NCBI GenBank assembly: GCA_003164825.1
Contig: PLUH01000198.1
Location: 18,976 to 25,194 of the forward strand
Direction of reading: 5' to 3'
DNA length: 6,219 nucleotides
DNA from: Hyphomicrobiales bacterium
GTDB taxonomy: Bacteria > Pseudomonadota > Alphaproteobacteria > Rhizobiales > Beijerinckiaceae
Under the pieces are notes generated by a model. It had not been told where the DNA came from. It saw nothing but the letters and a program-made list of their open reading frames with translations, and searched no databases. How positions within the stretch are numbered: the stretch's first letter is position 1; each line of letters starts with the position of its first letter. Below are positions 1 through 5,502 of the stretch, piece after piece. Both the position numbers and the translations under genes were made by a program.

Positions 1-319
1 TGGTTTAGAAGGTTGTTCGGTCAAACTTGAACTCCTTCAATGTGCCTTCCGTGTTGAGTGGGAAGAGGGACCTAGTCGAGTTCAATGGTCATTTGCACCG
101 CAACGATCAGGGCGGGATCGATGATGTGGTCAGGGATAACGCCTGAAAGGCATCAGCTAGCTCCTCGCGGCGTTTTCGCCGGCGCGGGACCGAGAGACGG
201 ACGCTCATATCTTCTCTTTGCGCCCCGTTGCACGAGGCCATGAGATTCAGGATCGCCGTGAACCGCCGGAAGATCACGAGGGCGCCGCGGCCGGCGCCTG
301 CTTCTTGAATGAGGCGTCC
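1..319. other. Left flank without a recognisable gene
   Basis: I see no convincing gene here. Short open frames exist on both strands: a 52-codon one on + at 85-243, and on - a Arg/Lys-rich one. None has a recognisable family signature, and ribosome-binding signals are poor. A - strand stretch ending in a stop at 72-74 reads somewhat protein-like (it ends ...VQMTIELD), but it opens only 26 codons and has no start. It could be the tail of a decayed gene. No terminator hairpin followed by a T-run and no clear promoter were found. The promoter of the gtrA cassette may lie here but cannot be placed. Confidence 0.4.
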
Positions 320-676
320 ATGGCGGATCGCTCCGACTTGAGCCAAATGTTGCGTTTTGTTTGTGTCGGCGTCGGCGTCGCGGCTCTCTTCATGTTATTG
401 ACTTACGCTCTCGTGAGCGGCGGCGCTCCGCTATTCTGGGCGAGCGTTCTGGCGTACGTCGTTTGTTTTGTCCTCGCTTACCTCATGCAAAGATTTTGGA
501 CGTTTGAGGCGAAACACCCGCATCGCGAGGCCCTTCCCAGGTATTTGGCTCTGCAGGGTGCGTGCGCGGTCTTTTCCGGTCTTGTTCCGCAAGCCGCCGT
601 AGATCATTTCGGCGCAACTCACCTGGTGGCGGCAGGGCTTGCAGCATTCACGGCCGGCGTCCTAATGGCTGCCTGA
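320..676 (+). CDS. GtrA-family membrane protein, C-terminus probably lost by frameshift
   Basis: This is a small polytopic inner-membrane protein of the GtrA family, whose members are thought to help translocate polyprenyl-phosphate-linked sugars. The start chosen is the ATG at 320, with a GAGG at 311-314 five bases upstream; an earlier in-frame ATG at 218 would add a hydrophilic, non-family extension. The 118-residue product shows helix 1 (about residues 12-33), helix 2 (about 36-58) ending in the family motif YLMQRFWTF, helix 3 (about 70-90), and a helix 4 that stops abruptly. In GtrA proteins helix 4 is followed by a second motif like LLxRxFVF. Here the adjacent frame, from about 664, reads NGCLMTRGFVGQRNRR and ends at 724-726, so one base seems to be missing near 661-664. 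An intact version would be about 134 residues. The next gene, a GtrB-like glycosyltransferase, starts 75 bases downstream in the same direction. The family call is firm; whether the protein works is doubtful. Confidence 0.8.
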   Translation: MADRSDLSQMLRFVCVGVGVAALFMLLTYALVSGGAPLFWASVLAYVVCFVLAYLMQRFWTFEAKHPHREALPRYLALQGACAVFSGLVPQAAVDHFGATHLVAAGLAAFTAGVLMAA

Positions 677-751
677 TGACCCGCGGCTTCGTCGGCCAGC
701 GGAACCGGCGCTCGCCTTCCCGGTGAAATCTCCGGCAGAGGGGTCGAGTGG

Positions 752-1732
752 ATGACGGCGCGCATAGATGAATTGGAGCTTCCAATGGGGCCGCGTGTAC
801 GCGAACACGAAATCGCCGTTCTCGTGCCATGCTTCAATGAAGAATTGACGGTTGGAGAGACCGTCACTGCCTTTCGGGAAGCTTTGCCTTTGGCCACGGT
901 CTACGTCTATGATAACAACTCGACCGATCGCACGGCCGACGTTGCTCGGGCGGCGGGCGCTGTCGTCTGTAGCGAGCCGCGCCAGGGCAAGGGCAATGTC
1001 GTGCGTCGCATGTTCGCCGATGTCGACGCCGATATTTATGTCCTAACCGACGGCGACGCGACCTATGAAGCCGAGGCCGCCCCGCGCATGGTTCGCCGGG
1101 CGATCGAGGAAAATCTGGACTTTGTTAATGGCGCAAGAGTGTCGCGGAGCATGGAAGCCTACCGAAGAGGTCATCGCTTTGGCAATTACGTGTTGACCGC
1201 CATGGTGCGGAACATTTTCGGCAAGCAATTCACCGACATGCTGTCGGGCTACAAGGTTTTTTCTCGCCGTTACGTCAAATCCTTTCCAGCCATGTCGCGG
1301 GGCTTCGAGATCGAAACCGAATTGACCGTGCATGCACTGGAATTGCGCATGCCGTGCGCGGAAGAGCTCACCGCCTATGGCGAACGTCCCTCGGGGTCGG
1401 TGAGCAAGCTCAGCACCTTTCGCGACGGAGCCAGAATCCTTCGCCTTATCTTCGATCTCGTGCGCTATGAGCGTCCGTTGCAGTTCTTTGGTCTGGTCGG
1501 CGCAGCGCTTATCCTCCTCGCCGTCGCGCTCGCCGTTCCGCTCGCTGAGACCTATTTCGAAACGGGTTTGGTGCCTCGGCTGCCGACGGCCGTCCTCGCC
1601 GTGGGGCTGATCATCGTCGGCTTCCTCAGCTGGCTCGCCGGACTGATCCTCGATGCCGTGGCGACGATGCGCAGTGAGATGAAGCGGCTGGCCTATTTGT
1701 CCCACCCAACGGTCTCGGCGAACCGAAATTGA
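752..1732 (+). CDS. GtrB/DPM1-like family-2 glycosyltransferase, membrane-anchored
   Basis: Predicted to transfer a sugar from a nucleotide sugar to polyprenyl phosphate on the cytoplasmic face of the inner membrane. The GT-A domain spans about residues 20-230. It has the entry motif VLVPCFNEE (23-31), the nucleotide-binding YDNNSTDRT (53-61), GKGNVVRR (79-86) and the metal-binding DGDATYEAE starting at D100. The conserved acceptor-side stretch TDMLSGYKVFSRR and the FEIETELTVHA segment follow. Two hydrophobic helices (about 246-270 and 281-307) anchor the C-terminus, as in GtrB and many bacterial DPM1 homologues. The 326-residue length is usual. The start is supported by AGAGGGG at 737-743, eight bases upstream; the ATG at 785 (residue 12) is a possible alternative, with GGAG upstream. 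It lies between GtrA and a GT-C enzyme, which fits a GtrB role. The sugar cannot be told from sequence. Confidence 0.92.
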   Translation: MTARIDELELPMGPRVREHEIAVLVPCFNEELTVGETVTAFREALPLATVYVYDNNSTDRTADVARAAGAVVCSEPRQGKGNVVRRMFADVDADIYVLTDGDATYEAEAAPRMVRRAIEENLDFVNGARVSRSMEAYRRGHRFGNYVLTAMVRNIFGKQFTDMLSGYKVFSRRYVKSFPAMSRGFEIETELTVHALELRMPCAEELTAYGERPSGSVSKLSTFRDGARILRLIFDLVRYERPLQFFGLVGAALILLAVALAVPLAETYFETGLVPRLPTAVLAVGLIIVGFLSWLAGLILDAVATMRSEMKRLAYLSHPTVSANRN

Positions 1733-1869
1733 AGGAGTGCGGCGGCGCTGTTGACCTCGCCGCTCGGTCCAGTAACGTCGATGGTGGATGAACGGATCGT
1801 CGGAGCCCTGACCCCGCGACCGCGCCGGAGCCAAGCCGGGACGTCCGAAAATCCTCAAGGGGGTACGCG
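1733..1869. other. Spacer between the two glycosyltransferase genes
   Basis: The spacer has no separate gene that I can support. The frame of the upstream glycosyltransferase stays open past its TGA for about 46 more codons and stops at a TGA (1871-1873) overlapping the next gene's ATG (1870) as ATGA. A GCGGCG (1742-1747) and CGCCGC (1758-1763) pair could form a 6-bp hairpin with a 10-base loop, but no T-run follows, so it is not a convincing terminator. The strong Shine-Dalgarno AAGGGGG (1857-1863) belongs to the downstream gene. Confidence 0.4.
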
Positions 1870-3450
1870 ATGACCGTTTCCGCCGCCACGCGACCACTCG
1901 CTGCCGAGCCGCCGGAGAAACGATTCTTGCCCGGCGATTGGCTCGCCTTGCTGGCGATCTGCCTCCTGGCGGTTGCGATCCGCGCCACCGTCATGGCGCT
2001 GCTCCCGAGCATACTCCACCCAGACGAGGTCATGTGGCTCGACCAAGCGAACCGCATCGTCAACCACCAAGGGCTGGTTACGTGGGACTTCCAGGTCGGC
2101 GAACGGAGCTGGGTGTGGCCCGGAGTGATAGCCGCCTTCATGGCCCTGGGACAATTGTTCGGGTCGCCGCCCAACGCCAGCCTCGGCGGCGTCTCCGTCC
2201 TGATCTGCATCATATCTCTAGCGCCGGTCGTCTGCGGCTTCGTCTGGGGCCGGAACGTCGCTGGCTTCCCCGGCGCGGTCACCACCGGTCTCTTGAACGC
2301 CGTCTGGTTCGAACTGGTCTATTTCTATGCCCATCCTCTCTCCGAAAGCTTCGCCGCCTCTGCGCTGGCGGCGGGTCTCTGTCTGGTCTATTCCGGTCGC
2401 GGCGTTCCGTCCGAGCGACGACTGTTCATCGGCGCCGCGATGCTGGGCCTTTCGGCGGTCCTGCGCCCGCAGCTTATCCCCGCCATCGTTGTCGCCGTCA
2501 TCGCTGTCGGAGGCATTCGCGAGCGGGCGCATTACCCGGCGTTGCTTGCCGGCTTCGCGCTTCCGATCGTCTTAAGCGGGCTGCTCGACTGGGTCACCTG
2601 GGGGTGGCCGTTCCATGCCACGATTATGTATGTTTATTACCAGTCCAAGGTCTCCTCCGCGGCCGGTCTCAACCCGTTCTACTCCTACATCGGCTGGGAG
2701 GAGGTCGCCTGGGGGCTGTTCGGCGTCGTGATCGTGCTCACCGCGCTTTATGGCGCATTGCGGCTGCCGCTGCTGTTCTGGGTGGCCGCGGTAATCTTCG
2801 TGGTCCATTCCGCCGTCAGCCACAAGGAATACCGGTATATCTCGCCGGCGCTGCCGCTGATCATGACGCTGGCCGGCGTCGGCTCGACGATGGCGGCCGA
2901 CTGGCTGGCGGACAGGCTCGGCCGACCGCAGGTCCGGCGCGCGTTGATGGTCGCCGTGCCGCTCGCCTGGACCATCGCTTCGATCGGCCTGGCGGCGTCG
3001 CCGGACCGGATTTGGTACTGGGTCCGTTCCCGTGGCTCGATTCTGGGATCGCAAGCCATCAACGCCGACAAAGAGGCCTGCGGCGTCGGAATCTATCCGA
3101 ACACATTGTGGTTTCGATTCGGTGGTTATGTGAATCTGCGACCCGGCATTCCCCTCTACAGCGCAGGCGATACCGCCGATCCAATCGCCCCGAACGCCTA
3201 TAATTACGTGATCAGTCTGCAGCGACGAAACGATGAGCAAAAAATCGACGACTTGCCGGCCGACTTCGCGCACCTCGGCTATCAGCAAGTCAAGTGTTGG
3301 TCGGACCCCTACAGTCGAACCTTGCTCACGGAACGCACTTGCCTCTGGCGCCGCCCGGGGACGTGCGACCCCACATCGGCGAAGCTGCTCACTCCGGACG
3401 TCGGAGCGGCGTTCGAGGCGTTGATCCGCCCGTCGGGAGGGATGCCTTGA
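1870..3450 (+). CDS. GT22-type (Alg9/PIG-M-like) polytopic GT-C glycosyltransferase
   Basis: Likely an inner-membrane GT-C enzyme that uses a polyprenyl-phosphate sugar donor on the periplasmic side. The 526-residue product has roughly 10-12 hydrophobic helices between residues 24 and 385. The first periplasmic loop carries HPDE (50-53), the acidic loop-1 motif of GT-C enzymes, followed by TWDF (71-74) and RSWVWPG (79-85), a pattern typical of GT22. A DWVTWGWPF stretch and HKEYRY (318-323, the GT22 HKExRF-type motif) support that family over GT39/ArnT, though the acceptor and sugar remain unknown. A hydrophilic C-terminal domain from about residue 390, probably periplasmic, contains four cysteines (C404, C476, C491, C499). 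AAGGGGG at 1857-1863 sits six bases before the ATG. It follows GtrA and GtrB-like genes, so it probably plays the third, acceptor-modifying role of a gtrABC cassette. Confidence 0.85.
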   Translation: MTVSAATRPLAAEPPEKRFLPGDWLALLAICLLAVAIRATVMALLPSILHPDEVMWLDQANRIVNHQGLVTWDFQVGERSWVWPGVIAAFMALGQLFGSPPNASLGGVSVLICIISLAPVVCGFVWGRNVAGFPGAVTTGLLNAVWFELVYFYAHPLSESFAASALAAGLCLVYSGRGVPSERRLFIGAAMLGLSAVLRPQLIPAIVVAVIAVGGIRERAHYPALLAGFALPIVLSGLLDWVTWGWPFHATIMYVYYQSKVSSAAGLNPFYSYIGWEEVAWGLFGVVIVLTALYGALRLPLLFWVAAVIFVVHSAVSHKEYRYISPALPLIMTLAGVGSTMAADWLADRLGRPQVRRALMVAVPLAWTIASIGLAASPDRIWYWVRSRGSILGSQAINADKEACGVGIYPNTLWFRFGGYVNLRPGIPLYSAGDTADPIAPNAYNYVISLQRRNDEQKIDDLPADFAHLGYQQVKCWSDPYSRTLLTERTCLWRRPGTCDPTSAKLLTPDVGAAFEALIRPSGGMP

Positions 3451-3484
3451 ACATCTCGACCGTGGTTGACGTGTGCTTGAACCG

Positions 3485-3608
3485 ATGAAGATCGCCGCCG
3501 AGTTCATAAAATATTCGATTGCGGGATTCGCCGCCGCCCCGACCCATCTGGCTGTCCTCGCGGGCCTGGTGCAACTCATGCAAGCGCCAAAACCGATGGC
3601 TTCAGCTC
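3485..3608 (+). pseudogene. Second GtrA-family gene, 5' remnant truncated by IS630 sequence
   Basis: The frame starting at ATG 3485 encodes about 40 residues that look like the N-terminus of a GtrA protein: FIKYSIAGFAAAPTHLAVLA forms helix 1, followed by the loop QLMQAPKPMASA. Helices 2-4 and both aromatic family motifs are missing. From about 3609 the frame becomes non-hydrophobic and merges with IS630 transposase remnants, then ends at 3725-3727. The frame +1 around 3601-3632 reads SSAFAAPFLA, which might be a few more GtrA residues after an indel. There is no good Shine-Dalgarno sequence before the ATG. It lies 34 bases after the GT22 gene, so the original cassette probably had a second gtrA. 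It is not expected to make a working protein. Confidence 0.65.
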
Positions 3609-3628
3609 GGCTTTTGCTGCGCCATTCC

Positions 3629-3761
3629 TCGCTGAAAGGCGCCATTCCACTTCCTCGAGGATCACAACGCTCGCTCGAAACCCTTCCAATGGATCGCCGA
3701 TCCCGACAAAATCATCGCCGCAGTTAGACGAGGGCATCAAGTGTTAGATTCAATCCGCTAG
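3629..3761 (+). mobile_element. IS630-family transposase, C-terminal remnant (tail 1)
   Basis: This is the 3' end of an IS630-family transposase. In one frame (3629-3649) it reads SLKGAIP. After a frame break near 3648 the other frame reads FLEDHNARSKPFQW, IADPDKIIAAV and HQVLDSIR, ending at TAG 3759-3761. This matches the usual IS630 C-terminal tail, with its AAI-x-FLxxHN, KPFxWxADPDxI and GHQVLDSI pattern. The DDE catalytic domain is absent. The element's end probably lies at the TA within CTAG at 3758-3761, the dinucleotide that IS630 elements target, although an inverted repeat cannot be verified because the other end is missing. It interrupts the second gtrA on its left and faces the FkbM remnant on its right. 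Confidence 0.85.
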
Positions 3762-3820
3762 GCGAAGCAAGCAGCGGATTCGGAGTATCGGATTCCATCC
3801 ACTCTGAGTGGGCCGCCAGA
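3762..3820. other. Short gap between IS630 tail 1 and the FkbM remnant
   Basis: The gap holds a 7-base direct repeat, CGGATTC, at 3775-3781 and 3789-3795 (14-base period), and a small palindrome CCACT-ctg-AGTGG at 3799-3811, just past the stop of the - strand methyltransferase. The palindrome could be a weak hairpin ending that gene, but it has a short stem and no T-run. Confidence 0.3.
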
Positions 3821-4520
3821 TTAGTCGATGCCGGGGGTTCTCTTCCGGAACAGACAATCGAACTCGATCGCCGCCATCGGATCGGATTGGTGGTGTCCGA
3901 CTGGTTCGAATTGAGAGGGGATGAAGCCGATCTCGCGCATATAGCCGACGGCCTCATGAAGCGTCCAAACGTCGTCGTATATGTTGATCACCGGGAGTTC
4001 CAAAAGGACGCCCGTTGCGCCGGCGAGAGCCTTTGGGCCGCCAGCAAGCACTTCTCGTTCGAACCCCTGTGTGTCAATATTGATGAAATAAGGGCCATTG
4101 GCCCTTACCAAATCGTCGAGCGGTCGCACTTCTACAGATTCCGAACTGGCGAAAGCTGAGTCGGGATCAGTGGTTGAAGAGCGTTGGGCGAGTGGCTTGA
4201 TCGAACTGAACTGAGAGTTGCGTGAAACATTGATCTGGGCAGCGCCGTTCTCGGAGCCGACCGCATAGCGGGCGACCTCCCAGTTTCCATCCCTTTGAGC
4301 AAGGTGCTTCAGTTCCTCAAACACGGAGCTCACAGGCTCAAAGGATACGATCTTGCCCGCGTATCCTCGACGGCGAAGCGCCAGGCCAAACTGGCCTACA
4401 TTAGCTCCCGTATACCACCTGTACTTTTCGCTGTGCGAGGAAGTCAGCAATTCCAGGATGCTTGCGGACTCGGCGCACATCCAAGCCGAAGTGTCGAAGA
4501 ATCCTAAATGCAACATCCAT
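3821..4520 (-). pseudogene. FkbM-family SAM-dependent methyltransferase, frame broken at SAM motif I
   Basis: FkbM enzymes O-methylate sugars or other small molecules and are common in polysaccharide and polyketide clusters. The 5' part, from ATG 4520-4518 with GAGG at 4530-4527 upstream, reads MDVAFRILRHFGLDVRRV, then KHPGIADFLAQRKVQVVY to 4410. This matches the usual FkbM N-terminus. The rest, in another frame from 4408 to the stop at 3821, reads GANVGQFGLALRRRGYAG, SFEPVSSVFEEL, the substrate/SAM-site stretch INIDTQGFEREVLAGG and a normal C-terminus (FDCLFRKR). Between the two parts the expected D-(V/I) of the D-x-GANxG motif is missing. About five bases seem to have been lost (or one gained) at 4409. 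A later ATG at 4516 keeps the downstream frame open but gives an unrelated N-terminus and YTGANVG instead of the acidic motif, so activity is unlikely. Intact length would be about 234 residues, normal for the family. Confidence 0.85.
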
Positions 4521-4541
4521 TGCGGGCCTCTACGCGTACGA

Positions 4542-4692
4542 TCATTTTAGTTCGGGATGTTTCCGCGTCCTCGGAAAGGATTTTGAACGCAGTCTGACGA
4601 GGTCTTTCTGCATGTTCTTGATGCTCTCGTCCAGCCGATGTCCGAGTTCAGATAGGACAGCGTAAATTCTCGCGGCTTCGGGGGCGGGGCGC
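4542..4692 (-). pseudogene. C-terminal remnant of an unidentified gene upstream of FkbM
   Basis: On the - strand an open frame ending at TGA 4544-4542 reads PEAARIYAVLSELGHRLDES, then IKNMQKDLVRLRSKSFP and a basic tail. It looks like an amphipathic, possibly coiled-coil C-terminus. It stops 21 bases before the FkbM ATG, the spacing of two genes in one transcript. Going upstream, the frame enters the IS630 tail at about 4690, so the rest of the gene was probably removed by the insertion or a deletion next to it. I do not recognise the family. It could also be a chance open frame, but its position and the regular heptad-like pattern make a gene tail more likely. Confidence 0.4.
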
Positions 4693-4783
4693 GCCAGGCC
4701 CTTCAAAAAAATGGGCCGCCGACCCTGACAAAATCACCGCCGCCGTCGGACCCGGGCATCAAGTGTCAGATTCGATCCACTAG
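4690..4783 (+). mobile_element. IS630-family transposase, C-terminal remnant (tail 2)
   Basis: This is a second IS630 transposase tail in the same orientation as the one at 3629-3761. It reads ARPFK, then after an A7 run (4705-4711) that shifts the frame, WAADPDKITAAV and GHQVSDSIH, ending at TAG 4781-4783. By eye the last 72 bases match tail 1 at 59 positions (about 82%), so the two are related but not recent copies. Everything upstream of the KPF-like motif, including the DDE domain, is missing. The likely element end is the TA in CTAG at 4780-4783. The tail overlaps the last codons of the - strand integrase frame, showing that the IS truncated it. Confidence 0.85.
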
Positions 4784-5278
4784 AACCTCGGCGAAGCCGG
4801 CTGGGGCCAACTCAGCGGCTTTTTTCTTGCCGATCTGAGGAAACACATAATCCCTCAGCGTGTTGATCCACTGGTCCGCATGTTTCGAGTTTTTCCATCC
4901 CGGCCTCAGGCTCTCGTGAAGCTTCCGAGCCGCCTGCTCGAAGGTCAAAGCCTCCGCAATCGCTTTAGCCGCCGCCTTCTCAGCAGCCCGCGTTTCGATC
5001 GGGTCCCTGCCGCCTGCGATTGACTGGCGGGCCGCTGTGCCCCTAATGCCAGCATCTGCAATGCTAACCTCCGGATAGACGCCAAGGCCCATATCGCGCC
5101 GTTTGCCGGTCGCTGGCGACACAAAGCGAAGTATCCACTTGCCATGCCCCTTCGTCGATCCTGGTTCCAGCCTCAGTCCACGGACTGCGCCATGGGACAC
5201 CGGCTTAGCTCCCGGGGCGATCTTCTTTGCTTGGAGATCAGTGATCCGCGTCACTCTCGGCCCCACATTTAGCCCCAC
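4766..5278 (-). pseudogene. P4-type tyrosine integrase, truncated before the catalytic domain
   Basis: The 170-residue frame starts at GTG 5278-5276; GTG codons at residues 5 and 9 are alternative starts. Residues about 10-95 match the N-terminal arm domain (DUF4102) of P4-like integrases: RITDLQAKKI, SHGAVRGLRLEP, GKWILRFVSPATGKRRDMGL, GVYPEVSIADA and GGRDPIE. Residues about 111-163 are the start of the SAM-like core-binding domain (LTFEQAARKLHES, WKNSKHADQWINTLRDYVFP, IGKKKAAEL). The usual protein is about 400 residues; the catalytic domain with its R-HxxR-Y residues is absent. The final residues LVDRI and the stop are encoded by the reverse complement of IS630 tail 2, so the break is the IS junction at 4780-4783. 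Such integrases insert islands, usually at tRNA genes, but no tRNA is seen beside it here. It must be inactive. Confidence 0.88.
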
Positions 5279-5502
5279 AAAAATCGCGCGCTCTATTGAT
5301 GCGGCATGAGACGAGATGTGTCAAACACAACGCACAGCACTGTTCTTGTGGATGTTTTTGGTAACCGTGTGAGACGACTTGGGACAGTTTGCTACAATGT
5401 CCAGGCGGACACTCCTTCCGCCAGCGCGCCAGCTCTCGTCGATCCGGCAAGCCCCGGGAAGATCTCAGGAAAGGCGCTGTCGTCGATGCTCAGGACCCCG
5501 CG
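5279..5502. other. Gap between integrase remnant and hemC
   Basis: No gene, tRNA or recognisable attachment repeat is visible. It should hold promoter signals for both hemC (+) and the former integrase (-). A TACAAT at 5393-5398 could be a -10 box for hemC about 100 bases upstream, but nothing close to TTGACA lies 16-18 bases before it. An inverted repeat GGCGGA/TCCGCC (5404-5409 and 5417-5422) with a 7-base loop lies in the presumed hemC leader. The sequence left of about 5400 is visibly more AT-rich than hemC, so the island boundary may lie within this gap. Confidence 0.4.

Noticed and set aside
72..160. Protein-like - strand stretch ending VQMTIELD
   Set aside because: Only 26 open codons with no start, and no family recognised. 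A frameshift to the frame above it could extend it, but this is speculation.
1742..1763. GCGGCG/CGCCGC hairpin as a terminator after GT2
   Set aside because: Long loop, no T-run, and the next gene has a strong Shine-Dalgarno and fits the same transcript.
1043..1897. Long - strand open frame (284 codons) across the GT2 gene
   Set aside because: It is Arg/His/Gln-rich with no family signature, and the + strand frame has all the GT2 motifs. It is a shadow of GC-rich coding DNA.
1938..3203. 421-codon + strand open frame inside the GT22 gene
   Set aside because: Extremely Arg-rich and of low complexity; the overlapping frame has membrane helices and the GT22 motifs.
2572..3645. 357-codon - strand open frame opposite GT22 and the gtrA remnant
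   Set aside because: Low-complexity Arg/Gly/Asp-rich product crossing several gene boundaries; antisense shadow.
3629..4783. Active composite IS630 transposon carrying a methyltransferase
   Set aside because: Both IS copies lack their catalytic domains, they differ at about 18% of compared bases, and the cargo gene is broken.
5393..5398. TACAAT as a firm hemC promoter
   Set aside because: No acceptable -35 box at 16-18 bases upstream; kept only as a note in the gap description.
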